A stretch of DNA of 64,000 bases from Branchinecta lynchi (lineage: Eukaryota; Arthropoda; Branchiopoda; Anostraca; Branchinectidae), in the NCBI GenBank assembly GCA_023053575.1, contig JAKZAP010000014.1, positions 248,001 to 312,000 on the forward strand, given 5' to 3'. This document shows positions 12,488 through 24,879 of the stretch, in pieces. The notes under the pieces are model-generated. The model had not been told where the DNA came from. It did not search any database and saw only the letters and a program-made list of their open reading frames with translations. The stretch's first letter is position 1, and each line of letters starts with the position of its first letter. A program made the translations under genes and the position numbers.

Positions 12488-15041
12488 CAGTATCGGGCTA
12501 TGCAGTGTGTAAAACAATACAAATGCAGATACAATAGTCGTCAAAATCAAGGCCAAAATGAGAGCAAGGTCGTGTGTAAAACAGCAACAGACAGAGACAA
12601 ACGAAGAGCCAAATAGTTTCCGAAATCAAGGCCAAATGAGTGCAAAGGTCTTAAAGCAATATGTCAAATCAGAGAAAACCAAATAGAACCGAACAAGTGA
12701 CAGAGTCTAACTCTCTAGGAAAGCCATTGGTTACCTTGGGAAGACACTCTTCAAACTTGTTGACAACAACTATGGCTTATTTTGTCTAGACATTGCCGTG
12801 GTGACTCTATCGAAACACTCCAGAGAGAAGAGGTGGTGCGGCAGATAGAAACGTTTAAAAGTGGTCAAGGTGAACGAAATACATGTAATGTTTGAAAACT
12901 ACCTAGGGGCGGAACTGGGAAGACTAGGAACAGAAAAGGTATCTTTTTCTTCCCGGCAAGTTTTAGACGACTCGTCTGAAATTGTTGCTAAAGCCAAACT
13001 TCCATCCAATTGCTGGGAGAGTGGAAGCAATCTGCGGCCATTTGACACTCATCAGTAAGAGCAATAATGCCACATGATGCTACATGCTTCTGGATTCGTG
13101 AAAGAGGTTCCGTGTTAGTAATGTATTGATTTTTTTTTAAAGTAATTAAATGCTTATCTACAAGAACTATTCTGGCAACTCCGTAATTAAAATAAGAGCC
13201 ATACAATTACTTTTTATTCACTGAACAAACCGTCACATGTCACCAACAGAGAGAGTCTCAATCGACTCATCAGTTTTGTTAGCTTGCTTCTCAAGGTGGA
13301 GAAACTACAGCAGACAGCCAGCAACCGTCCAACAACCAAACTCATTTTTGCCAGCGAATACCTGGTAACAGTTACTGAAATGATGCTCTGGGAGAAGCCA
13401 GACGACAGATACGATGTCACAGTTCTTCAAAGATATACTATCGTTAATGCGAATATTAATGTCTTCCGGAACAAAACGAACCTGGGTCCGTCGCTGATTG
13501 TTTCAACGAGGCTTATCGACCTTGAACACAACCACGGCTTACCTCAATGACAGATTGAAAGATTACAGGTCATACGGATTTTTTCCGGACAGTGTCAAAC
13601 GCAATCTATGTCATGACAAGAAATGTGTGTGTGTGTCTGTGTGTGCGTGTGTATAATGCCATTTGTAAGATGGATTAAGGAGAGCCATTTAGCGTTCTTC
13701 TATATATGGAAGTCGAATTAGCAGCACTATTATTTGAACACATTTTGTGCGTACAGCAGTGTAAGTTATCTTTTTGTGGTTTAGTTTTCGTGGAAAGCAC
13801 TACTGAAGTGAAATATCACCGTCAATCCCTTTCGCCAATGCAGTTAATAGTAGAGATTTTGATGATTTTATAACCAGGGCGATCTAGGACCGATTATCGA
13901 AGGGTATGTTTCGGCGGCAACCACTGTTTGGCGCAAATCGGCAACCGCTTGTCGCGAAAACACTTTTTTCATCCTGACCAACAATCGTTCCTTCCAAACC
14001 ATTGGAAATTACGCAAAACACGGTCGAAATTCGAAGACGGTGACGTAATCAAGGAAGATATTTGACAACAAAAGATGGAGGAAGAATTTGTAGCTGCAAC
14101 TGGAGCTACAGCAGCAGCTAACTGAGTTTTGAAAACTCTCCTTGCAAGTGAGGCAGCAGTAGTGATGAGGAGGAGGAAAACACATCGACATTGGCATATG
14201 CCACTGCCTTTGGTGTGCATGAAGCCCACCCAAAACTTAGTGAATACGTTGGTACGGTTAGTCCCTATTCTGAGGCAGACTTATGGTCCCACTTCAGAAT
14301 GAGCAGATCAAAATTCGCAAGACTCAGAGACTTCCTCATATAGCCTAACTCATGTGTTTTCGAAGGACAAACTAATGCAGTCAGCCCACAACTCATGATG
14401 CACTATACCAAATCATGGTATGTCTAACATCCGGCATACCCGATGCCCAACTTCGTATACGCTCTCAACTGACGGATTCCCTAACCCAATAACTAATAAA
14501 TAATGACGATATAAAGTTTTAAAAGCAACAGTAATTCAGGCAGCCACAAACCCGTGCATTTTCGAATATACTGTGCCAAACACTATGTAGTTCTATGAAA
14601 CTAGGGAGACACACCTGGTTTCGTGTTTGACCGGGAAAGTCGACAAGTGGCTTGAAAACCACTTGTTTTCAAGTGGTTGAACCAAATGTCAGAAGCGAAT
14701 CTTTAAGATACCAGTCGATGCGCAAATACTGATATAGTAACTCTTCAAATTTTCAATTTAATCGGTGAAGAAACTTTGACTCTATTAATAAATCCGACAC
14801 AGAACTTTAAGCAAATCCAGGTAAAAAGCACAACGAGCCTGCGGAAAAACCTAATATTTTCCGAACCAAATGTCAGAACCGAATCTTTAAGATACCAATG
14901 CTAACTATTCTTACTATGTTAACCGCAACTGAAGGCGACCGTGACCGAAGGCGCCTGCGTCCGAAAGTACCCCTCCACCGACTACCGCCTATCTAATATT
15001 TTTTTGGGAAATTCTCAAATTTAGTTAAAATTGTATTTCAG

Positions 15042-17246
15042 AACCAGGGTGAGCTTCAAGCTCACCTGAACGATATGCATAAGGATCAGATGAAGCCCAA
15101 GCGGAATGGCTGCCGATATACCCTAGATGAGAAAACTAGAATCATCATTTGCGAGGAAGTAGACGCGGGCAAGCTCCCCAAACGTGGTATGACCCGCCTC
15201 TACTTCCCGCACCTGACGACCAGGGTTCGCAGGAACCTTCAAAAAGGCCACATGTTCCAACGTCTGTCCGAGGAGATAAAGGTAAGTTCCAACAGTCAAG
15301 TAAGTTGTTGCGTATATCAAAGGACTTTTTGGCGTCAACCCGTGCCTGCGGTAGAGTATAACTAAAGTAAGTATAACTTTCTAACGGGCGACCGGATCTT
15401 AAAGGAACTTACTATTTGGAAAGACGCCTGGGTCTCAGACGACCCACTTTAAATGATCATGAATCGGCAACTGGGGGATGGGAAAGTGTGGGAGAGTCTT
15501 AGATATCGTGTGATACACTTAGGTTGAAGATATCTATCAGAACTTGACGGACTACTATAGCCTTCTGCAAAGTTGCGCAGGAGGGTATCAGCAGAACCAT
15601 ACTGATACCACCTCAAGATCGCGAACCTTAGCTTAAACAGTTGCTACCTACCCTTTCACATTCCAAATGACCTTAAGCTCTTGCCGGTTCTGCTCGTCTA
15701 GACACTTGTTTCTATTTCAATCAGCGAATTCACTTGTTTAATTTTTAAGGTGGAAAGCACTAGGAAGCCAGAAGCAAATCCGTTTGCTGGTTTTCGTTAT
15801 GAAGATTTCGTTGAAAAACGGGTAAGTCATGATAATTTGATATTTCTCTTGGCAGGGTATGAAATAACATAAAACCACTGGCTCTACGGTGAGGAAATTT
15901 AGTTTAGTGTCGAGTTAGTGGAGCGGTACTCAATCTTACTTTTTACCCATTAAAACCCGTTAAAATGGTTGTGCAGTCAACATTAATTTTCAAGATTATA
16001 AGGATTTCACATTGAATAATGCAAATTTTTGTTTAAAGGAATTTTGTTAAATTACCGTAAAAGAAAAATTTGATTGGTACAACGTGTAAATTAAAGTAAA
16101 GTCGGATATTTAATGACAGCTTGTGCGCTTGGGATATGTAGATTTTAAAGAAGAATTTCAAAAGAACTTCCTGCACTTCAAAAATAAGAAATATTTTTTC
16201 AATTTATTTGTGGAGCACAAGATACAAATAGGAAAAGTGATGGTATTACGAAATGCTCAATGGCTCCCTTCTCTTCTCGTTAACCCCAATTCAGGCAAAA
16301 ACAGTCATGGAGTCGGAAAAACAGTCATGGACTCGTTAACCCCAATTCAGGCAAAAACAGTCATGGGCCCAGAATCGGATCCCTTTCGACTCAACTGTTA
16401 GGATCTGTATACCTCGCTGTATACCTCGACCGTTGGTCCATGATGCGGTATATTCAAATGATTCTATAGGCAGATTGTTTCTTTTCGTCGTTCCTACTTC
16501 TCCTACTTTGGTCAATCCGTCATGTTCGATTCCTTTTCCGAGTGCTTTTTAAGAAATCATGTTAAAAGATGTTTGATCCAAGCATACTTTACGCGAACTG
16601 AGTGAAGAAGAAATTGCTTTTGTGAATAAAGAAAGTCTATTTACATGTAATAAATTGATAATAAACTGATGATTAGTTCGCTTTCGAAGAAGCAGCTGAA
16701 GGCTCCATAACGATTTTCTGACATAGTTTTTTTCAGCCTGTTCCTGAGACGACCGAAACACTGAGCAAAAACATTTGTTATTCTCAATGCTTAATGGATG
16801 ACGTTGAGAAAAGGTGCGCCGATGCGTTTGCAGCAGTGAGTTTTTTTTGTTATATTTGTTTGATAGTATCGTAGTAAGACTTAACTGTGAATAGATCACA
16901 GAGAAAAAGAATACAGTCATCGCAAATTCATCAGAAATAGGAATATAATTTTTCCTATTTCTTAATAGGAATCGTTAGGAAATCGTTCAGAAATTTCCGA
17001 TCGGGTCACTGGTAAGCCAATTAATATACAATTGATTTTCCTGAGTCGCTTTCTCTGAATTGTCATTTGTTTGCGAGAATTTGTTTTTGTTTTCTTTCCC
17101 ATTCTGTTCAGGGTCTCGAATCAATAGGTAAAAAGCAGCTCGAAAGAAAGTCGAGATATGTATCGCAAAGTTTGAGTGCCACAGTCTTTAGGATAAGACT
17201 GTGTATGAATATGTGTATTAGTCTGTATTTAGTTGTACTGTATTAA
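15042..17246 (+). CDS. Five-exon gene segment, unit 3, altered exon C donor
   Basis: Third copy: exons A 15042-15281, B 15750-15821, C 16120-16242, D 16737-16835 and E 17112-17246. A His codon in exon C is Gln here. A loss of about 59 bp directly after exon C changes the donor from GTAACA to GTATTA and makes the frame run on to about 16401. Splicing of exon C may therefore be weaker, or the exon extended. All other junctions are as in units 1 and 2. Confidence 0.5.
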
Positions 17247-18979
17247 CAGTATCGGGCTATGCAGTGTGTAAAACAATACAAATGCAGATACAATAGTCGT
17301 CAAAATCAAGGCCAAAATGAGAGCAAGGTCGTGTGTAAAACAGCAACAGACAGAGACAAACGAAGAGCCAAATAGTTTCCGAAATCAAGGCCAAATGAGT
17401 GCAAAGGTCTTAAAGCAATATGTCAAATCAGAGAAAACCAAATAGAACCGAACAAGTGACAGAGTCTAACTCTCTAGGAAAGCCATTGGTTACCTTGGGA
17501 AGACACTCTTCAAACTTGTTGACAACAACTATGGCTTATTTTGTCTAGACATTGCCGTGGTGACTCTATCGAAACACTCCAGAGAGAAGAGGTGGTGCGG
17601 CAGATAGAAACGTTTAAAAGTGGTCAAGGTGAACGAAATACATGTAATGTTTGAAAACTACCTAGGGGCGGAACTGGGAAGACTAGGAACAGAAAAGGTA
17701 TCTTTTTCTTCCCGGCAAGTTTTAGACGACTCGTCTGAAATTGTTGCTAAAGCCAAACTTCCATCCAATTGCTGGGAGAGTGGAAGCAATCTGCGGCCAT
17801 TTGACACTCATCAGTAAGAGCAATAATGCCACATGATGCTACATGCTTCTGGATTCGTGAAAGAGGTTCCGTGTTATTAATGTATTGATTTTTTTTTAAA
17901 GTAATTAAATGCTTATCTACAAGAACTATTCTGGCAACTCCGTAATTAAAATAAGAGCCATACAATTACTGTTTATTCACTGAACAAACCGTCACATGTC
18001 ACCAACAGAGAGAGTCTCAATCGACTCATCAGTTTTGTTAGCTTGCTTCTCAAGGTGGAGAAACTACAGCAGACAGCCAGCAACCGTCCAACAACCAAAC
18101 TCATTTTTGCCAGCGAATACCTGGTAACAGTTACTGAAATGATGCTCTGGGAGAAGCCAGACGACAGATACGATGTCACAGTTCTTCAAAGATATACTAT
18201 CGTTAATGCGAATATTAATGTCTTCCGGAACAAAACGAACCTGGGTCCGTCGCTGATTGTTTCAACGAGGCTTATCGACCTTGAACACAACCACGGCTTA
18301 CCTCAATGACAGATTGAAAGATTACAGGTCATACGGATTTTTTCCGGACAGTGTCAAACGCAATCTATGTCATGACAAGAAATGTGTGTGTGTGTGTATA
18401 ATGTCATTTGTAAGATTGATTAAGGAGAGCCATCTAGCGTTCTTCTATATATGGAAGTCGAATTAGCAGCACTATTATTTGAACACATTTTGTGCGTACA
18501 GCAGTGTAAGTTATCTTTTTGTGGTTTAGTTTTCGTGGAAAGCACTACTGAAGTGAAATATCACCGTCAATCCCTTTCGCCAATGCGGTTAATAGTAGAG
18601 ATTTTGATGATTTTATAACCAGGGCGATCTAGGACCGATTATCGAAGGGTATGTTTCGGCGGCAACCACTGTTTGGCGCAAATCGGCAACCGGTTGTCGC
18701 GAAAACACTTTTTTCATCCTGACCAACAATCGTTCCTTCCAAACCATTGGAAATTACGCAAAACACGGTCGAAATTCGAAGACGGTGACGTAATCAAGGA
18801 AGATATTTGACAACAAAAGATGGAGGAAGAATTTGTAGCTGCAACTGGAGCTACAGCAGCAGCTAACTGAGTTTTGAAAACTCTCCTTGCAAGTGAGGCA
18901 GCAGTAGTGACGAGGAGGAGGAAAACACATCGACATTGGCATATGCCACTGTCTTTGGTGTGCATGAAGCCCACCCAAA

Positions 18980-21900
18980 CTCTCCAGTCCCTCCACTCCC
19001 CCCACGGTGGTCGGATCGGGGAAGTGACTAATTCCAAGTTAGTTTGGTCGGGTCCCTGATATGCCTGCCAAGTTTCATCGTCCTAGCACATCTGCAAGTA
19101 CCGTAACTAGCAATCAGCGGACCGACCGACCGACCGACGGAAAAGTGATCGGTATATGGCACTTGGCCGGAAGGCAAGTGCCATAAAAACAAAATATGCT
19201 AAAGACATGAAGCCTCCAACAAAAACAAGAGCTACGAGCTCATATGGCACTTGTTACGAGTAGGCAGTACAAGAAAGTAGATGAGAACGTGATAAAATAC
19301 ACCCGCCATCCAAAAATGCGGTTTGGAAATAGAAGTAGGATAGTTTGTTTCACTCAAGTCTAAGCAGTTCCGGCATCGTCTCGATTATCAAATGCACATG
19401 ACTGCTCAAACTTCCAAGTTTCAGCCTAATAAATCCACTAGTTTGATCCCTAGACGTGCTACAATATTTCCGGTACTCCCTCCATCTCCCCCTACCGTGG
19501 CCGAATCTGGTTCGGACTAAAAAATGGATCATCTAAAGTATCTTCTTTTATACCACGGCTAAAGTTTCGGTCGAGTCTGAGCATTTTTGGAAAATTCTGG
19601 TACCCCCTCCCCCAACCAACGTTGTCGGATCCGGATCCTTGCCCAAAATATGTCATCTAGGGTATATGCTCTCTCTAAGTTCTATGTTTCATTTAAACTG
19701 ATGCACTCGTTTGACTCCTATGCGAGCCTCAAAGTTTCCGGCAATCTCCCTCCAATTCCCGCCACTGTGGCCGAACAGGACTTGAAAACATAAACGTCAT
19801 ATCTCCTAATTCCCTCTTCCTGTCCATCAAGTTTCACTGAAATTGGAGCATAGCCTATCTGCAAGTTTCCAGTACCCCCCCCCCCCCCCCTACCTTGGCC
19901 GCATCCGGCCCGGACGCCAAAGAACAAATCTAGGCCGCATAAACTCGGCACTGTCGAACTAGCATCTCATTCGGGCCATTCGTTTGGTTTTTGTGCATGT
20001 CAAAAGTCCCCCCCCCCCCAATTCCCCAAATCGTGGTCGCATTTGTTCGAACGCATCTTTTACATGTCGAGGCCATCGATTCTTATCACCCATTTGTTTG
20101 ACCCTAGTTAGTCGTATCCTAGTTTAAATAAATAAGTCAATTAAGTCGGGTCGCTAATATGCCTGCAAAGTTTCATTGTCTTAGTACTTCTGGAACTATT
20201 CTAACCCCCGACTACCGGTATTCCAGGAAACCCCCTCCACCCCCCCCCCACAGAGCCCCGAAACCATCTGGCTCAGTCAAATTCGGATCTAGGCCTAATG
20301 CTTGTTCTCTCCATTAAATTCCGTCCCAATCCCTCTGCTTTAAGCGTTTCTTGAATTTTCGGGTCCCCCCCCCCCATCCCCACAGGCATAACCCGACCCC
20401 CCCCCCAACTCCCCCAGAGTGCCCGGATCTGGTCCGCTTATATCAATGACGTATCTAGGACTTGTGCTTGTTCTTCCACCAAGTTTCATCCCGATCCCTC
20501 CACTCTAAGCGTTTCTCAAGATTTCCGGTTCCCTCCTCCAACTCCCCCCAGTGTCATCGGATCCGGTCCGGATTTATAGTGGGACGTCTGAAACACGAGG
20601 TCATCCTAAATATAAAATTTCATCAAGATCCGATCACCCGTTCAAAAGTTATACACGCCACTAGATTCCGGACTCCCCATCCATCCACTCCCCCCACTAT
20701 GGTCGGATCGGGGAAACGGCTGTTCTCAAGTGAACCTGTTCGGGTCCCTGACATACCTGCCAAGTTTCATCGCCCTAGCACATCAGGAAGTATGCCGAAC
20801 TCGCGGGATCGCTAGAAATCCGGAACCCCCCAACTCCCCCAGAGTGCCCGGATCTGGTCCGCTTATATCAATGACGTATCTAGGACTTGTGCTTGTTCTT
20901 CCACCAAGTTTCATCCCGATCCCTCCACTCTAAGTGTTTCTCAAGATTTCCGGTTCCCTCCTCCAACTCCCCCCAGTGTCATCGGATCCGGTCCGGATTT
21001 ATAGTGGGACGTCTGAAACAACGTGGTCATCCTAAATATAAAATTTCATCAAGATCCGATCACCCGTTCAAAAGTTATACACGCCACTAGATTCTGGACT
21101 CCCCATCCATCCACTCCCCCCACTATGGTCGGATTGGAGAAACGGCTGTTCTCAAGTGAACCTGTTCGGGTCCCTGACATACCTGCCAAGTTTCATCGCC
21201 CTAGCACATAAGGAAGTATGCCGAACTCGCGGGATCGCTAGAAATCCGGACCCCCCCCCCCCCCCCCAACTCCCCCAGAGTGCCCGGATCTGGTCCGCTT
21301 ATATCAATGACATATCTAGGACTTGTGCTTGTTCTTCCCACCAAGTTTCATCCCGATCCCTCCACTCTAAGCGTTTCTCAAGATTTCCGGTTCCCTCCTC
21401 CAACTCCCCCCAGTGTCATCGGATCCGGTCCGGATTTATAGTGGGACGTCCGAGACACGATGTCATCCTAAATATAAAATTTCATCAAGATCCGATGACT
21501 CGTTAGCAAGATAAAAATACCACACATTTTGGCTTCCCCCTCCCTCCACTCCCCCTCCCAGATGGTCGGATCGGGGAAATGACTATTTCCCATTTAATCT
21601 GGTCGGGTCCCTGACGTGCCTGCCAATTTTCAGCGTCCCAGCACATCAGGAAGCACCAAACTCGTAGGATCACTAAAAATTCGGACTTCTCCCCCCCCCC
21701 CCCAACTCCCCCAAAGTGAGCGGATCCGTTCCGGTTATATCCATCACGTATCTAGGACTTCTGCTTGTTCTTTCCACCAAGTTTCATCCGGATTCCTTCA
21801 CTCTAAGTGTTTTCCAAGATTTCCGGTTTCCCCCTCCAACTCCCCCCAGTGTCACCGGATCCGGTCTGGATTTAAAATGGAGGGTCTGAGACACGAAGTC

Positions 21901-22190
21901 CTTCCATATATCAAGTTTCATTAAGATCCGATCACCCGTTCGTAAGCTAAAAATATTTCATTTTTCCTATTTTTTCCGGATTCCCCCTCCCTCCACTCCC
22001 CTCCAGATGGTCGGATCGAGGAAGCGACAATTTCTAATTTAATCTGGTCCAGTTCCTGATATGCCTGCCAAGTTTCATCGTCCTAGCTTATCTGGAAGTG
22101 CCCGAACTAGCAAATCCGGGACCGACAGACCGACTGACGGACAGAAATAACAATCGCTATATGGCACTTGAGTAAACTCAAGTGCCATAA
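18980..22190 (+). repeat. Composite C-rich satellite-like element(s) with hairpin ends
   Basis: The stretch is built from variants of a monomer of roughly 105-140 bp combining an AAGTTTCAT block, a TTCCGG block, a C-rich run and GGTCGGATC. Two sub-elements end in a hairpin around TATGGCACTTG and CAAGTGCCATA, at about 19155-19185 and 22160-22190. The second element appears to begin near 19206 with CTCATATGGCACTTG. C-runs of 8-18 bases punctuate the monomers. Related fragments lie at 30490-30800 and 34791-34990. Open frames here are repeats of one another and I do not call them genes. Confidence 0.8.
20407..22130 (+). repeat. Four copies of a ~430-bp higher-order repeat
   Basis: The phrase AACTCCCCCAGAGTGCCCGG begins copies near 20407, 20832 and 21268, with a diverged copy near 21704, giving periods of about 425, 436 and 436 bp. 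Each copy holds three different monomers. Copies 1 and 2 are nearly identical and copy 4 is clearly diverged. Much of the length change is in the C-runs. Confidence 0.85.
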
Positions 22191-22267
22191 AAAAGGAGCA
22201 TACACAACACAATCAAGATGGGTCGAGCTCACACTAAATTCAATCAGGATGGGTCGAACCCCATAGC

Positions 22268-22721
22268 AAATTGGCCATATTCCTGTTCAGCGCTTCTAAG
22301 CGGACTAGTTTCTGTTAATCCCCCCATGCCTCACAGTCATCACTTGGATCAGACATGGTAAAATAGATCCACAGGTTAGTAAATGGAAAACCTATCATCT
22401 GTGTCCAAGGTAATGGAGGTTTTACATATGTTATAACAGCAGAAAGAGAAAGTGACCCACTACCCTATCGATTCGACTTTTTACTATGTCTACACAAGTG
22501 TTGGTTAGACATAGTAAAAAGTCGAACATAGGATAGTGGGTCATTTTCACTTTCTGCTGCTGAAACATATGCAAAACCTCCATTACCTGGGACACAGATG
22601 ACAGGTTTTCCACTTACTAACCTGTGGATCTATTTTACCATGTCTGATCCAAGTGATGACCGTCAGGCATGGGGGGATTAACAGAAACTAGTCCGCATAT
22701 GAACAGGAATATGGCCAATTT
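22268..22721. mobile_element. 454-bp fold-back element (long hairpin)
   Basis: The two halves are inverted copies of each other over about 215 bp per arm, roughly 90% alike, meeting at a short loop near 22487-22505. The outer ends are AAATTGGCCATATTCCTGTT and its complement. A 7-bp direct repeat ACCCCAT lies just outside (22258-22264 and 22726-22732) and may be the target-site duplication. The small frames on either strand are by-products of the palindrome. The type is a MITE or fold-back transposon; the superfamily is not clear. Confidence 0.85.
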
Positions 22722-22732
22722 CTTTACCCCAT

Positions 22733-23089
22733 GATTGCCAGAGAGGCAGAGACAGACGCATTTGCGGTCCGCACAGGATCATCAGCAGAGGATTGCTCGA
22801 CGCCCGAATTCCAGACTGAAGAGAAAGAAAGAAGGAGAGAAGGAACGTTTTAATATACACCTTGTTCAAACGAAAGTAAAAGGTTCTTACCAGTGCAACG
22901 TTCGGTCTCGATACAAGGTTCGAGCATCTAAAATTCAGAAAAAAATTATCTTAGTTCACTTGACGTACACGAGTACAATTTGACGCCCATTACACATCGT
23001 ACAAAACTACTAAATGAACGGATGGACAGCATTTCGGTGGTCAGTTAACAGACCAATCCGTGTTCTTAAAAAGAAAATTTTCATCAATT
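22733..23089. other. No gene recognised
   Basis: The plus-strand frame at 22735-22983 is lysine/arginine-rich without motifs. No splice-bounded exon, tRNA or repeat was identified. Confidence 0.4.
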
Positions 23090-23250
23090 TCAACCTCCAA
23101 CAAAGTAGAACTTTAGTGCTTCCGCGGCAACCCTGCTCTTTCCTCGACCCACTGACGAAGACCAACCAAGCGATCTGATTGGCTCTGCTTAGTCTAAAAT
23201 AGAACCGGGCTCTATTCTATAAGCACTTATTACAGCGCACAACCGTTAAA
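23090..23250. repeat. CCAAT-palindrome repeat family, copy 1
   Basis: This holds the block CAACAAAGTAGAACTT, a degraded CCAAT palindrome (CCAACCA, 7 nt, TGATTGG), an AATAGA-CCGGG-CTCTATT inverted block and TTATTACAGCGC. The same blocks recur in order at 53560-53750, and the palindrome core at 32190-32310. Confidence 0.75.
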
Positions 23251-24330
23251 CAAAATACTGTGTACACGCCGCAGCCGTATCACACCTTTTTGCACCTTTT
23301 CTGAATAATACTGAATCGGAACTGCGATTTCAGAATGCCTCAAAACTTTTACGACAAAGGCTCGCATCCTATTGGTGTGTTTCTGAATCTTTGCGTCATA
23401 GCCGCGATTAATATGACCGAGACTCTTTTTTTTACAGTATGACTCAGACAACTATCTACTAAACAGTGACTTCACAGACCTTCCTCAGTCCGAAGGCCCC
23501 CAAAGTCTGATGGTTTCAACCTAAATTTCAAGACCAAAACTCCGACTTTGACTGAACCAGGGCAAATAATGTTGCTGCTTGCACCAATAGTCGATAGCGA
23601 TAACGATATATCGGACGACATCAAAACAGAAATTTCAGTATCGCAGAAGATATTTGCAATTGTAATTACTGCAAATATTCACAGCAAAACCAACACTTTG
23701 ATTAAAGGTTAACTTTCGAGATGGAGGTGTGTTAAATGTTATCCCTTGACGTTCACAATGCTGTGTGAACGTCCCCTGATTCACACTGCTGCGATCACGA
23801 ACAAACCTCTGTATTACGCTATATAAACAAATCGCGTGACAAGCAACAGGAAACGCGTTTTGACGCAGAGTCGGACGCGCTGAAAAATTTCATCTCGTCC
23901 GGCAAAAACACATGCGAATATTTGATTTTTCAACACTAAAAGCTGCACTCACTTATTTAGAGACGACACTGCATTCCTTGAACGATTGAACACAAACATC
24001 TTATGAGTAAACCAATTCAATGTGTACTAGATGACACACGAGATCTGACTGAATTCCCATACTAATACCTAGTGATACTGTCCCCGGAGTGTTCAGAGTA
24101 GTTTAGCTCAGAGGTCAACTCCCGAGGGCTTCATTGTCCCCCTGCAGAATCTTCATTGCTTGACAGAGAAGCACAGTTGCCTTTGGCTAGTTTGGCTTCA
24201 GCGTTAGGGTGCAAACTGCATGCGATTATATCGCATGTCAGAAAAAGTGTCACATACAACGTATCAAGTGTGAACCAAGATTATGCTATTTTCAGGAGCC
24301 TGGCCAATAAGAAACACTATATATTATCGC
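23251..24330. other. No gene recognised
   Basis: AT-rich, no splice-bounded coding segment seen. The short frame at 24156-24353 runs into repeat material and is not supported as a gene. Confidence 0.4.
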
Positions 24331-24380
24331 CCGAAGAAAATCAACGGCGATAATGATTATAACACTAGTACATTTGTTTT

Positions 24381-24579
24381 AATTTTCTGGTATTCCCCTG
24401 ATGTTAAAAGAAAAAAATTCCAACCGTGCGTTTTCACTTGATATGGCATGGCTGGCCGGGCGTTATCAAAATAAATAACGCCAGGCGTTATTTATTTTGT
24501 ATAAATAACAAAATATAAATATTTTGTAAAATAAATAACTTTTTTTTCTTTCAACATCAGGGCAACACCAGAAAATTTT
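24381..24579. mobile_element. MITE-like element with ~30-bp inverted ends
   Basis: The left end (AATTTTCTGGTATTCCCC...GATGTTAAAAG) and right end (CATCAGGG...ACCAGAAAATTTT) are inverted copies. A second, perfect hairpin lies inside at 24468-24498 (AAAATAAATAACGCC, one base, complement). Related sequence occurs at 52541-52700. Next to it, 24338-24375 is the reverse complement of part of the hairpin at 54275-54313. Confidence 0.7.
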
Positions 24580-24596
24580 GGCACTGGGTAGGATAG

Positions 24597-24633
24597 GACT
24601 GATATCATGGGACTGCACGGTGTACTGGTGTTT
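24597..24633 (+). repeat. Interspersed repeat block shared by three loci
   Basis: A block containing ATCATGGGACTGCACGGTG and GTACTGGTGTT is present here, in reverse complement at about 52541-52580, and forward at about 54256-54290. In all cases it borders MITE-like palindromes, so it is probably a conserved end or subterminal region of one family. Confidence 0.7.
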
Positions 24634-24863
24634 GTTTTATGCTTCAAAGTTTAACCGAATAGGGTTGAGATTCAACAGCTCAATTACTCCTCACTTATTC
24701 ACTTAAATAAGCCCAAAATTCCCGATTAAAATTTGTCACTTCGTTTGTCCGTTACACTGTCAGAAGTTACATAACGACAACAGAAGGATACCCGGTTCCA
24801 ACATATAACACTTTGGGATGTTGTCTGTTATGTTTCTTTCGTTCCTGTTAGTATTTTTACCAA

Positions 24864-24879
24864 TGATGATGATGATGAT
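24864..24879. repeat. (GAT)n run, likely LINE 3' tail
   Basis: On the minus strand it reads as a run of ATC/TCA triplets and lies downstream of the minus-strand reverse transcriptase remnant. Many non-LTR elements end in such short repeats. Confidence 0.55.

Larger units (their letters stand above)
3087..18979 (+). repeat. Tandem array of ~4.8-kb unit, 3.3 copies
   Basis: Units start at the same sequence (AGTGACAGAGTCTAACTCTC): unit 1 at 3087-7888, unit 2 at 7889-12695, unit 3 at 12696-17454, and a truncated unit 4 at 17455-18979. Copies are almost identical over introns and exons. Visible differences: unit 1 lacks 8 bp in a GTGGTGA block near 3188; T-run lengths vary near 7270; unit 3 lacks about 59 bp after 16242 and has a small duplication near 16410; unit 4 has a shortened TG microsatellite. 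Unit 4 stops abruptly inside a transposase-like remnant and abuts a different repeat. Confidence 0.95.

Noticed and set aside
20462..21924. Several similar plus-strand open frames (HQVSSRSLHSK...)
   Set aside because: They are translations of the 430-bp repeat, present in shifted frames in each copy, with no start or splice context.
18980..22190. Helitron end (hairpin near 22160-22190)
   Set aside because: No CTRR after the hairpin, no TC start and no Rep/helicase coding sequence.
22268..22721. Frames inside the palindrome (22431-22613)
   Set aside because: Both arms give similar readings on opposite strands; no motif.
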